A DNA stretch of 34,418 bases, from positions 1 to 34,418 of the forward strand of contig UQBX01000024.1 of assembly GCA_900539425.1 (NCBI GenBank), read 5' to 3'. The number at the start of each line of letters is the position of its first letter. The stretch's first letter is position 1. The DNA is from an uncultured Oscillospiraceae bacterium. GTDB taxonomy: Bacteria > Bacillota > Clostridia > Oscillospirales > Acutalibacteraceae. Shown here piece by piece: positions 22,066 through 29,600 of this stretch. The position numbers were made by a program, and so were the translations under genes. The notes beneath the pieces are model-generated. The model searched no databases. It saw nothing but the letters and a program-made list of their open reading frames with translations, and was not told where the DNA came from.

Positions 22066-23115
22066 ATGATTACAGAAAATATAGAACAGTATAAGGGCGT
22101 TTTCATTTACGCTCAGCAGGTAGACGGTGAGATCAGCCCTATCGCTTACGAGCTTCTCGGAAAAGCAAAGGATCTTGCAGCAGATCTTGATACTCAGGTT
22201 ACAGCCGTTCTTCTCGGCAGCAATGTAAAAGGCCTTGCAGATTCTCTTGCAGAGTACGGCGCAGACAGAGTTATCGTTGTTGATGATCCTGTTCTTGAAA
22301 CTTACAGAACAGAGCCTTATGCTCAGGCTCTTACAGCTGTTATCAATGAGTATAAGCCGGAAATCATGCTTGTTGGTGCAACCGCAATTGGCCGTGATCT
22401 CGGTCCCCGCGTTTCCGCAAGAGTAGGCACAGGTCTTACAGCGGACTGCACAAAGCTTGAAATCGGCGATTTCCCGCTTAATCCGCTTCCGAATAAAGAG
22501 CAGAAGCACAATCAGCTGCTTATGACACGTCCCGCATTCGGCGGCAACACTATTGCTACTATTGCCTGCCCGGACAACCGCCCGCAGATGGCAACAGTTC
22601 GTCCCGGTGTTATGCAGAAGATAGCTCCCGTAACGGGCGCAAAGGCAGAGGTTGTTGAGTTCAATCCCGAACTCAAGGAAAACAACTGCTATGTAGAGAT
22701 ACTTGATATCGTTAAGGAAGTTACAGAAGTTGCTGATATTCAGCAGGCAAAAATTCTTGTTTCCGGCGGCAGAGGCGTAGGCAGCAAAGAAAACTTCAAG
22801 ATTCTTCAGGATCTTGCGGACGCTCTCGGCGGAACAGTTTCCTGCTCAAGAGCTGTTGTTGACAACGGCTGGATGCCCAAAGACCTCCAGGTAGGTCAGA
22901 CGGGTAAAACCGTTCGTCCGAATGTATATTTCGCAATCGGTATCAGCGGCGCTATCCAGCACACCGCAGGTATGGAGGAGTCAGATATCATCATTGCTAT
23001 CAATAAAGATGAATCCGCACCTATCTTTGATGTTGCCGATTACGGTATCGTTGGCGATCTCAACAAGATCGTTCCGCTTATCACAGAGGCGGTAAAGGCG
23101 CGTAAAAACGCTTGA
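22066..23115 (+). CDS. etfA: electron transfer flavoprotein alpha subunit
   Basis: 349 residues. The N-terminal half is the ETF ab-fold; the C-terminal FAD domain runs from about residue 225 with SGGRGVGSKENF, SRAVVDNGW, QVGQTGKTVRP, YFAIGISGAIQH and IIAINKDESAPIF. Last gene of the butyrate operon. Final conversion of butyryl-CoA to butyrate (but or ptb-buk) is not encoded in the window. Confidence 0.97.
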   Translation: MITENIEQYKGVFIYAQQVDGEISPIAYELLGKAKDLAADLDTQVTAVLLGSNVKGLADSLAEYGADRVIVVDDPVLETYRTEPYAQALTAVINEYKPEIMLVGATAIGRDLGPRVSARVGTGLTADCTKLEIGDFPLNPLPNKEQKHNQLLMTRPAFGGNTIATIACPDNRPQMATVRPGVMQKIAPVTGAKAEVVEFNPELKENNCYVEILDIVKEVTEVADIQQAKILVSGGRGVGSKENFKILQDLADALGGTVSCSRAVVDNGWMPKDLQVGQTGKTVRPNVYFAIGISGAIQHTAGMEESDIIIAINKDESAPIFDVADYGIVGDLNKIVPLITEAVKARKNA

Positions 23116-23137
23116 TAGAATAATATAATTCACTCAT

Positions 23138-23171
23138 GCGGTCTGATTTTTCAGACCGCTTTTGAGTTTTT
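23138..23171 (+). terminator. intrinsic terminator of the butyrate operon
   Basis: GCGGTCTGA (23138-23146) pairs with TCAGACCGC (23151-23159), followed by TTTTGAGTTTTT. Confidence 0.92.
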
Positions 23172-23180
23172 AGGTGTTAC

Positions 23181-23909
23181 ATGGATTTTATTCAGAAAAG
23201 ATTTGAGGAGCTTTCATCACGGGCGGCTAATAGGTATTACACCACTTTTTCGGATTTTCTCAATATGGAGGAGCAGAGTGAACTGCTTGCTCTGCACCTT
23301 GATTCCCCGTTCAGGCTTTACGGCGGGTATGACGGCGCTGAGAGGTGCATAGCTGCTTTCGGTGATGAATGCAATGAACGTCAGTTCCCGATTTCGTTTA
23401 TTAAAATAGAGCCGTCCTCAAAAAAGTTTGCGGATAAACTCACCCACCGTGATTTTCTCGGCTCTCTTATGGGGCTTGGCATAAAGCGTGAAACGCTCGG
23501 AGATATAATTATCAAGGATAATACAGGTTATCTTATGTGCCTCAATTCTGTGGCAGAATATATAACAGGCAGTCTTGATAAGGTAAAACACACAAGCGTT
23601 AAGTGCTCCGCCGTGCCTGAACTTCCGCAGGGTGTTCAGAGCGAGCCGGAGGAACAGCAGGAGATAGTTGCGTCGCTTCGTATAGACGTTCTTGCGGCGG
23701 CGGTATATAATCTTTCACGCAGTGCCGTAAAGGAACTCTTTAATCAGCGCAAGATATTTGTTAATTCCGCTTTGTGCGAAAACTTTTCGCTTGTGCCCAA
23801 AGAGGGGGATATTATTTCCGTGCGCGGCAAAGGCAGATTTAAACTCGGCGAAGCTCTCGGCAAAACAAAAAAAGGCCGCACCGTGGTGCAACTTTATATT
23901 TATAAATGA
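23181..23909 (+). CDS. ylmH: YlmH-type S4-domain RNA-binding protein
   Basis: 242 residues. The N-terminal 80 residues and the middle domain (FPISFIKIEPSSKKFADKLTHRDFLGSLMGLGIKRETLGDII) are typical of the YlmH family; the S4 domain is at about 165-235 (LRIDVLAAAVYNLSRSAVKELFNQRKIFVN, GDIISVRGKGRFKL). The family binds the 50S ribosome, and YlmH has been linked to ribosome-associated quality control in Bacillus. It is normally in the division cluster with sepF and divIVA; here it stands alone behind the butyrate terminator, and may rely on read-through. TAGGTG precedes the ATG. Confidence 0.88.
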   Translation: MDFIQKRFEELSSRAANRYYTTFSDFLNMEEQSELLALHLDSPFRLYGGYDGAERCIAAFGDECNERQFPISFIKIEPSSKKFADKLTHRDFLGSLMGLGIKRETLGDIIIKDNTGYLMCLNSVAEYITGSLDKVKHTSVKCSAVPELPQGVQSEPEEQQEIVASLRIDVLAAAVYNLSRSAVKELFNQRKIFVNSALCENFSLVPKEGDIISVRGKGRFKLGEALGKTKKGRTVVQLYIYK

Positions 23910-23931
23910 ATTGTTATGATAAAGAATTGTC

Positions 23932-23979
23932 AAACAACTCCGTAAAGTCCTGAAAGAAGGACTTTACGGAGTTGTTTTT
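23932..23979 (+). terminator. very strong intrinsic terminator after ylmH
   Basis: A perfect 20-bp stem (arms 23932-23951 and 23958-23977, six-base loop GAAAGA), its right arm ending in a T-run that continues for several bases. Confidence 0.93.
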
Positions 23980-23988
23980 TGGAATTTC

Positions 23989-24017
23989 TTGCTAATAGGT
24001 CAGAACTGTTATACAAT
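23989..24017 (+). promoter_or_regulatory. sigma-A promoter of the A+T-rich two-gene unit
   Basis: TTGCTA (23989-23994), 17-base spacer, TACAAT (24012-24017). Confidence 0.65.
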
Positions 24018-24055
24018 TTAATTGAATTTGTTTTATTTTTTCGGGAGGGATGGTT

Positions 24056-24232
24056 ATGCAGCCTTTTTTCAAAGCATTGCTTGAAGTTGATCTTGAGCCA
24101 TACAATAAGGCTCACAAAAGAAACAAAGCCATAAAAAAGCGCAGAAAGCAGATAAAACGCAAACGGCGAGAAACAGTAGCACTTTCTATTGCCGCCGCTA
24201 CCGGCAGAGCAATGCGCAACTTTATGAAATAA
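24056..24232 (+). CDS. 58-residue basic protein, unknown function
   Basis: The ribosome site GGGAGGG lies six bases before ATG 24056; the in-frame ATG at 24050 directly abuts it and is too close. The peptide starts MQPFFKALLEVDLEP, has a run of Lys and Arg in its middle (KKRRKQIKRKRRE) and ends with a short helix. Such a charge suggests nucleic-acid or ribosome binding, but no family is recognised. It is followed after 18 bases by the 327-residue gene and shares its promoter, so the two may work together. Confidence 0.6.
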   Translation: MQPFFKALLEVDLEPYNKAHKRNKAIKKRRKQIKRKRRETVALSIAAATGRAMRNFMK

Positions 24233-24250
24233 CTGTTGGGAGTGTTTTTT

Positions 24251-25234
24251 TTGAGAAGAGAAGAAATATTAAATCTTTCTGTTATAAAAGCAAAGGAAAT
24301 GTTCAAAAATTATCTTGAAATGCAAGATTATTCGAACAACACCAAAGCAACAAGGTATACAACAGCGTTTTATCTTGCTGGTAGATTGTCTGATTATGAT
24401 TTTTTCAATTTGATTATTGATGATGATTTTGAGAAAAAAGCGAAGATAATAATATACAACCAGATGATAAAATATTCAAGCAGCAGTGATATTATGCGTG
24501 ATGTAAATGGTCACTACAGTCATTTAAAAAAGTTAAGAGAGTTTTTACTTACATATGATTCTGCGGACAAAACGCAGATCAAGGTTGAGGTCAGAGCGAA
24601 TAACAGTAGAGGCAGACGAAGATATAGTGATATAAATATTCCCGTCCCATGTAAAGGACAGGTGGATTTATATCTGTCAGAATGGGATAAACTGCCTAAT
24701 TACACCGCTCAGGAAAATGCTCTTAATAAATTGTTTTGGGATATATATCCGTACAATAACGATTTAGATGAGGTGTTGGCGAAAACGGCCATATTAAATG
24801 ATTTTTACAGCACCAATATTTTTAATTCATATAGTATGGCAAAGCATATTGTTGAATTGGATGTAGATGAAAGGCTGAAAAGAGGGGATTTGTCTTTAGT
24901 TAATGATATTGCTTCTTTGAAAATAAACGGTAAGGTGAAAGATTTTTATTCTTTTGCAACCAAATATTGCAGTCATCATAATGATCAGATTTACCCTATA
25001 TATGATAGTTATGTTAAAAAGATATTGTTGTATTTCAAAAACAAAGACTCTTTTTCTGACTTTAGCGAACAGGATTTAAAAGATTATGTTAAATTCTGTA
25101 AGGTAATAAATGATTTTCAGATTTTTTATGATCTCGGTGATTATACGGTTAAAGAGTTAGACAGATATTTATGGCAGTTGGGCAAAAAATTTTTACCTAA
25201 TAGATACAAAAAGAAAAATGTTGATTTAACTTGA
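24251..25234 (+). CDS. unknown 327-residue protein, A+T-rich, possibly acquired
   Basis: The TTG at 24251 is eight bases after GGGAG; an earlier in-frame TTG (24236) overlaps that site. Residues about 10-95 are helical and resemble the SAM-like core-binding or restriction-associated module (YLEMQDYSNNTKATRY, VNGHYSHLKKLREFLL). The C-terminal half (about 190-310) has KDFYSFATKYCSHHNDQIYPIYDSYV and LKDYVKFCKVINDFQ then LDRYLWQLGK, a pattern I associate with uncharacterised helical proteins often found near defence genes, perhaps a helix-hairpin-helix glycosylase-like fold. That is recollection and inference, not a family assignment. The gene is visibly richer in A+T than its neighbours and uses AT-ending codons, which suggests transfer. 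Confidence 0.65.
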   Translation: MRREEILNLSVIKAKEMFKNYLEMQDYSNNTKATRYTTAFYLAGRLSDYDFFNLIIDDDFEKKAKIIIYNQMIKYSSSSDIMRDVNGHYSHLKKLREFLLTYDSADKTQIKVEVRANNSRGRRRYSDINIPVPCKGQVDLYLSEWDKLPNYTAQENALNKLFWDIYPYNNDLDEVLAKTAILNDFYSTNIFNSYSMAKHIVELDVDERLKRGDLSLVNDIASLKINGKVKDFYSFATKYCSHHNDQIYPIYDSYVKKILLYFKNKDSFSDFSEQDLKDYVKFCKVINDFQIFYDLGDYTVKELDRYLWQLGKKFLPNRYKKKNVDLT

Positions 25235-25252
25235 AGTTGTTTGTTAAATAAT

Positions 25253-25283
25253 AAAAGCGCGGAGCGATTGCTCCGCGCTTTTT
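25253..25283. terminator. bidirectional intrinsic terminator
   Basis: A 13-bp perfect stem (AAAAGCGCGGAGC 25253-25265, GCTCCGCGCTTTT 25270-25282, GATT loop). It carries a T-run on both strands and serves the A+T-rich gene on the plus strand and the purine gene on the minus strand. Confidence 0.92.
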
Positions 25284-25294
25284 GCGCTGTTTTA

Positions 25295-26470
25295 TCAGTG
25301 GTGGAAAAGTCTTATTCCTGTCATTGCCATTGCCATGCCGAATTCGTCACAGCACTTGATAACCTCGGGGTCTCTTACAGAGCCGCCCGGCTGAGCAATA
25401 TATTTTACGCCAGATCTTGCGGCGCGCTCAATGTTGTCCTCAAACGGGAAGAATGCGTCAGAGCCGAGAGCAACATTTGTCATCTGCTCATGCCACTTTG
25501 CCTTTTCCTCTGCGGTGAAAGGCTCGGGCTTTTCGGTGAAATACTTTTTCCACAGGTCGTTTTTATAAAGTTCCTCATACTCATCGCTGATATAGAGGTC
25601 TATGGCGTTGTCCGCCTCGCACTTTCTGATGCCCTCAATAAAGGGAAGAGAAGTAACTTTTTCATTTCTGCGAAGCCAGAAATTATCCGCTTTGTTGCCT
25701 GCAAGGCGTGTGCAGTGGATTCTTGACTGCTGGCCTGCGCCTACACCGATAGTCTGACCGCCCATTGCATAGCAAACGGAGTTTGACTGGGTGTATTTTA
25801 AAGTTATCATGGAGATGAGCAGGTCTATCTTTGCAATCTCAGGAATGTCCTTAACCTTAGTGGGCATATCGTCAAAAAGGCTCATTGAGATAACGGAATC
25901 GTTTCTCTTCTGCTCGAATTTGATGCCGAATACCTGTTTTGTTTCCATTTCTTCAGGTGCGTAATTCGGGTCGATTTTTATAATGAGATAATTGCCGCGT
26001 CTTTTCTTTTTAAGAATTTCAAGAGCCTCGTCGCTGTAAGAGGGGGCGATGATGCCGTCTGAAACTTCTCTTACAAGGAACTCGGCAACGCTTGCGTCGC
26101 ACTCATCTGAAAGTGCCGCAAAATCTCCGAAGGAGGAAACTCTGTCGCATCCTCTTGCTCTTACATAAGCCTGGGCAATGGGTGAAAGCTCAAGTCCGTC
26201 AGGTACAAAGCATACTTTTCTGTCCGTTTCCGAAAGGGGCTGTGCAACCGCCGCGCCTGCGGGAGAAACGTGCTTAAAGGAAGCCGCGCTGGGAAGTCCG
26301 GTAGCCGCTTTAAGCTCTTTTACAAGCTGCCAAGAATTGAATGCGTCCAAAAGATTGATGTAACCCGCACTGCCGTTTAAGATCTCAAAGGGCAGTTCCT
26401 TGCCGTCCATATGAATACGGGCGGGGTTTTGGTTTGGATTACAGCCGTATTTAAGGGTATATTCCGTCAT
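25295..26470 (-). CDS. stand-alone AICAR transformylase (PurH-like formyltransferase)
   Basis: 391 residues. Formylates AICAR with 10-formyl-tetrahydrofolate in purine synthesis. The catalytic Lys66-His67 pair lies in ASFKHVSPAGAA; NPNQNPARI at the start, SNSVCYAMGGQTIGVGAGQQSRIHCTRLAG and GMAMAMTGIRLFHH at the end are PurH C-domain features. The N-terminal IMP cyclohydrolase (MGS-like) domain of bifunctional PurH is absent, so a separate cyclohydrolase or a second bifunctional PurH must act elsewhere. Clostridia do carry such single-domain versions. GGAGG precedes the ATG. It is transcribed alone. Confidence 0.92.
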   Translation of the reverse strand: MTEYTLKYGCNPNQNPARIHMDGKELPFEILNGSAGYINLLDAFNSWQLVKELKAATGLPSAASFKHVSPAGAAVAQPLSETDRKVCFVPDGLELSPIAQAYVRARGCDRVSSFGDFAALSDECDASVAEFLVREVSDGIIAPSYSDEALEILKKKRRGNYLIIKIDPNYAPEEMETKQVFGIKFEQKRNDSVISMSLFDDMPTKVKDIPEIAKIDLLISMITLKYTQSNSVCYAMGGQTIGVGAGQQSRIHCTRLAGNKADNFWLRRNEKVTSLPFIEGIRKCEADNAIDLYISDEYEELYKNDLWKKYFTEKPEPFTAEEKAKWHEQMTNVALGSDAFFPFEDNIERAARSGVKYIAQPGGSVRDPEVIKCCDEFGMAMAMTGIRLFHH

Positions 26471-26506
26471 TTAACATTCCTCCGCTTTTATTAATTAAGT
26501 ATATCT

Positions 26507-26535
26507 ATTTTATATCAGCGCATTGAAAAAAGCAA
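26507..26535 (-). promoter_or_regulatory. promoter of the AICAR transformylase gene
   Basis: Minus strand TTGCTT (26530-26535), 17-base spacer, TAAAAT (26507-26512). Overlaps a divergent promoter on the plus strand. Confidence 0.65.
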
Positions 26536-26551
26536 GAAAAAATGATACAGT
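26523..26551 (+). promoter_or_regulatory. promoter of the ATP-grasp/CYTH operon
   Basis: TTGAAA (26523-26528), 17-base spacer, TACAGT (26546-26551). Its -35 overlaps the divergent promoter, so the two units may exclude one another. An imperfect operator-like palindrome GTTAA-N6-TTAAC (26560-26575) lies over the start region. Confidence 0.5.
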
Positions 26552-26602
26552 ATATAAAAGTTAAACAATATTAACAGAATTTGATGCGAAAGGCGGATAA
26601 TT

Positions 26603-27418
26603 TTGAAAGGAATACTTGCGGTAAATCATTTTCTGAGCACTCAAAAATTCAATACACTTCATCGTTATCTGCTTGAAAGCGCTGAAAAATGCGGCATTGA
26701 GCTTGTGCTTAAAACAAATCTTGAACTTGCGCTTGAAATTCCATCTGCGAATTTCGTGCTTTTTTGGGATAAGGATACTAACCTTGCCGCACGGATTGAA
26801 AAGAAAGGACTTCCCGTTTTTAACAGCTCAAAAAGTATTGAGCTTTGTGATGATAAGGCAAAAACTTACACTGCGCTTGAGGGAGCAGTCAAACAGCCCA
26901 AAACAATTATAGCCCCGAAAACGTATTTTAAGGCGGATTTCAGCGAGTTTGTGGACGGTGCGGTTGATATTTTAGGACTGCCGCTCGTGTTTAAAGAGTG
27001 TTTCGGCTCTTTCGGGGAGCAGGTATGGCTCTGTAAAAGTAAGCAGGAGATTATCAGCCACATAACAGAAAAGCCGTTTATTCTGCAGGAATTTATAGAG
27101 AACTCGGCAGGGCACGATATCAGGATAGAAGTTGTTGGCGGCAGGGTAGCCGCGGCGGTGCGCCGTGAGAACAAAAATGATTTCCGCGCCAATGTAACAA
27201 ACGGCGGCACGATGACGCCGTATCAGCCCACTGAGGAAGAAAAAAACATTGCAGTTGCCGCGTGCTCCGCTTTGGGACTCACATTCGGCGGTGTGGATAT
27301 TCTGGACGGCGGCTGTGTGTGCGAAGTAAACAGCAACGCGCATATTATCAATATTATGAATTGCACGGGAATTGAAATTGCACCGATGATTTTTGAGGAG
27401 ATAAGGAGCAGGATTTGA
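26603..27418 (+). CDS. RimK-like ATP-grasp ligase, first of a pair
   Basis: 271 residues from TTG, preceded by AAAGGCGGA. A pre-ATP-grasp domain (about 1-90) is followed by the ATP-grasp fold: PLVFKECFGSFGEQVWL (nucleotide-binding Lys and the Gly-rich loop), FILQEFI (hinge), HDIRIEVVGGRVAAAVRRE, FRANVTNGG and CEVNSNAH, whose Glu and Asn bind metal. RimK-family enzymes join an amino acid or other amine to a carboxylate through an acyl phosphate; the substrates are unknown. The final TGA overlaps the next TTG start by 4 bases, so the two are coupled. Confidence 0.82.
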   Translation: MKGILAVNHFLSTQKFNTLHRYLLESAEKCGIELVLKTNLELALEIPSANFVLFWDKDTNLAARIEKKGLPVFNSSKSIELCDDKAKTYTALEGAVKQPKTIIAPKTYFKADFSEFVDGAVDILGLPLVFKECFGSFGEQVWLCKSKQEIISHITEKPFILQEFIENSAGHDIRIEVVGGRVAAAVRRENKNDFRANVTNGGTMTPYQPTEEEKNIAVAACSALGLTFGGVDILDGGCVCEVNSNAHIINIMNCTGIEIAPMIFEEIRSRI

Positions 27419-28149
27419 GCGGTATTCTGATTTACAGCAGGGAGGAAGCAAAGCGCAACGAGTTTTCTGTAAACAAGTTCAGGGAACTTCTTAGTGTTAA
27501 ACTGATGTATGAAGATGAAATCGACTTTTCCGCGCCTGCCGATTTCGTTATCAACAGAACAAATAATGCGGATATTGCCAAGGCGTTTGAGAGCAGAAAT
27601 ATACGAGTTTTCAATCCGTACTCACTTACACGCCTTGCTAATGACAAACAGCGCTGTTATGAATTTATGAGTGAAAACGGAATAGAGATCATGCCCGTAA
27701 ATTATAAAAAACTGCCGCTTGTTGAAAAACCGTCAAACGGAAAAGGCGGCAGAGATGTGCGCCTGATAACAAGCGGAGAAGTGGATTTTAAAGAGGGCTA
27801 TGTTTATCAGAAACCCGCGTCAGATCTCGGCAGGGATCTGCGGGTATGGCTTATAGGCGGTAAAATTATTGCGGCGGTGCTCAGAAAAAGCGACACCGAT
27901 TTCCGCTCAAACTACTGCCTCGGCGGGTCGGCGCAGTTCTACACCCTGAGCGAAAGCGAAAAAGCGCTTGTGAATAAAATCGCCTCGCTCGTAAAATATG
28001 ATTATATAGGTATCGATTTCGTTTTTGACGGCGGCAGACCCGTTTTCAACGAGATAGAGGACACCGTCGGCGCACGAATGGTTTATGACAAAACTGATAT
28101 TGATATTCTGAGCCTTTACTGCAACTATATTAAAAAAGAGATGAATTGA
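27415..28149 (+). CDS. RimK-like ATP-grasp ligase, second of a pair
   Basis: 244 residues from TTG 27415, with AGGAG seven bases before. Shares the order of the preceding gene: N-terminal domain with INRTNNADIAKAFE, LVEKPSNGKGGRDVRL, YVYQKPASDLGRDLRVWLIGGKIIAAVLRKS, FRSNYCLGG and VFNEIEDTVGARMVY. The residue after the metal-binding Glu pair is Asp where the first protein has Asn. It is shorter at the N-terminus. The two are only distantly similar, so they may act on different substrates or as a heteromer. The product is unknown. Confidence 0.82.
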   Translation: MSGILIYSREEAKRNEFSVNKFRELLSVKLMYEDEIDFSAPADFVINRTNNADIAKAFESRNIRVFNPYSLTRLANDKQRCYEFMSENGIEIMPVNYKKLPLVEKPSNGKGGRDVRLITSGEVDFKEGYVYQKPASDLGRDLRVWLIGGKIIAAVLRKSDTDFRSNYCLGGSAQFYTLSESEKALVNKIASLVKYDYIGIDFVFDGGRPVFNEIEDTVGARMVYDKTDIDILSLYCNYIKKEMN

Positions 28150-28881
28150 ATGGAAAAGATAGCCGTTATCGGTTTTGAAAATAAAGCCGAGATAAGCGAA
28201 AGATATAATTCAAAAGCGGCGGTGGATTTTGATGTTGACTGCACAAGCAGGGCGTTAAATTTTTCGTATTCCGCTGTTTTTATAAAGAGCGGCGCTGAGG
28301 ATTGTGTTATCCGCGCGTGGCTCACAAACGAGCATCTGCGCATAGTTGACGATACAGAGGCTCTTTTTGCGGAGATTGATTTTTTCCTCGGTATACCCGA
28401 GCCGCTTGAAATTGAGCGCAAGTTTCTGGTTGAAAAGCCCGATGAAAGCAAACTTCTTGAATATAAATTCTGCGGCTGTGTAAATATAGCTCAGGCATAT
28501 ATCAACAAAAACGGCGAAAGATACAGGGTAAGAAAGCGCGGCGCGTACGGCGATTTTATTTATATAAAAACCGAAAAAATAAAAATAACGGAAATGAAAA
28601 GGATAGAAAAAGAAAGCAGAATTTCCGAAGCCGAGTATCTTGAAAGCATAAAGGGCGAAAAGGTGCTCTATAAAAACAGATACCTTATAATTTACGGCGA
28701 AAAATGCTTTGAACTTGATATGTTTCCTTTTTGGTCTGACAAAGCACTGCTTGAAATAGAGCTTAAAAGCGAAACGGAAAGCTTTGCTATACCTCCGTTT
28801 CTGAAAGTTTTTAAAGAGGTAACTCAGGATAAAACATACAGAAATTCCGTGCTTTCACAGATATATGGTATACGGCAGTAA
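28150..28881 (+). CDS. CYTH (triphosphate tunnel) domain protein with an unknown N-terminal domain
   Basis: 243 residues, starting one base after the previous stop codon ends. From about residue 86 a CYTH domain begins with the signature EIERKFLV (ExExK) and continues with IAQAYINKNGERYRVRKRG, FIYIKTEKIKI, RIEKES and ELDMFPFWSDKALLEIELKSE. CYTH proteins bind triphosphates in a tunnel and act as inorganic triphosphatases, thiamine triphosphatases or class IV adenylyl cyclases; the specific reaction cannot be told. Residues 1-80 (starting MEKIAVIGFE) match nothing I know. A triphosphate-handling enzyme next to two ATP-grasp ligases is suggestive of a shared product. Confidence 0.82.
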   Translation: MEKIAVIGFENKAEISERYNSKAAVDFDVDCTSRALNFSYSAVFIKSGAEDCVIRAWLTNEHLRIVDDTEALFAEIDFFLGIPEPLEIERKFLVEKPDESKLLEYKFCGCVNIAQAYINKNGERYRVRKRGAYGDFIYIKTEKIKITEMKRIEKESRISEAEYLESIKGEKVLYKNRYLIIYGEKCFELDMFPFWSDKALLEIELKSETESFAIPPFLKVFKEVTQDKTYRNSVLSQIYGIRQ

Positions 28882-28885
28882 AAAA

Positions 28886-28918
28886 CACCCGCGGGGATTT
28901 CCCTGCGGGTGCTTTTTT
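28886..28918. terminator. bidirectional terminator between the CYTH and HD genes
   Basis: CACCCGC (28886-28892) pairs with GCGGGTG (28905-28911) and inner GGG with CCC; T-runs lie on both strands. Confidence 0.9.
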
Positions 28919-28921
28919 ATA

Positions 28922-29599
28922 TCACTGTTTAATATAATCGGATAAATAATTTTTGCCTGAGTATGCGGCGCGCGCTTCAAAAAGAAGTTCCCTGTAAAAA
29001 GCCTGCGCGGCGGGACGGCGGGCAGAGGCTATTTCTTTTGCACGCTGAGTATAAAAGCCTGAATAAACATTTTTCAGCTTAAAATTATACTCCCTGAAAA
29101 ATGACGGCGGCTCATCGCCTTCACCGTCAAGCACGTCAAGAGTTTCGCTTACGCTGTATACAGGCGTGCCTGTTTTTCCCTCATACAGTAATGAACGGGC
29201 AACGCCCATTAAACCTGCCGCGTCAAGTTTGTCTGCGTCAAACAAAATCTTTTCCTCAATCTTTTTCGGCACGGCGCAGGAGCGAAAACGGTGCGCTCTT
29301 ATACAATCTGCAACGCTCTCGGCAAACTCACGGCTGAACTCATTTTCAAGCAAAAATTTTGTTGCTTTTTCAGCACCTGCTTCTGCGTGGCAAAGCTTAG
29401 GGTTTTCCATCTGCTCTTTTCTTCCTATATCGTGCAAAAGGCAGGCGGCTATCAGAACGTCAAAATCAACGTCTTTTTCATACTGAGCAATATCAAGCGC
29501 CGTGAAAAGCACTCTGTATATATGCTGTGAATCGTGAGCGCTGTCTGCCATGCAGGCAATCATATAATCCTCAATTTTTTTATAATCTGATTTTTTCAT
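28922..29599 (-). CDS. HD-domain metal-dependent phosphohydrolase
   Basis: 225 residues. Metal ligands are seen in AHDSQHIYRV (His22, His26), LLHDIGR (His56-Asp57) and FDADKLDAAG (Asp near 124), with the RAH of CIRAHRFR. The pattern fits the YedJ/YpgQ-like HD group, some of which hydrolyse nucleoside triphosphates; the substrate here is unknown. It begins two bases after the stop of the upstream membrane protein, so both are one operon. The ribosome site is weak, so translation is probably coupled. Confidence 0.85.
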   Translation of the reverse strand: MKKSDYKKIEDYMIACMADSAHDSQHIYRVLFTALDIAQYEKDVDFDVLIAACLLHDIGRKEQMENPKLCHAEAGAEKATKFLLENEFSREFAESVADCIRAHRFRSCAVPKKIEEKILFDADKLDAAGLMGVARSLLYEGKTGTPVYSVSETLDVLDGEGDEPPSFFREYNFKLKNVYSGFYTQRAKEIASARRPAAQAFYRELLFEARAAYSGKNYLSDYIKQ

Positions 29600-29600
29600 A

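Noticed and set aside
26560..26575. second Rex operator (GTTAA-N6-TTAAC)
   Set aside because: Half-site spacing is wrong for Rex and the outer TTG/CAA bases are missing.
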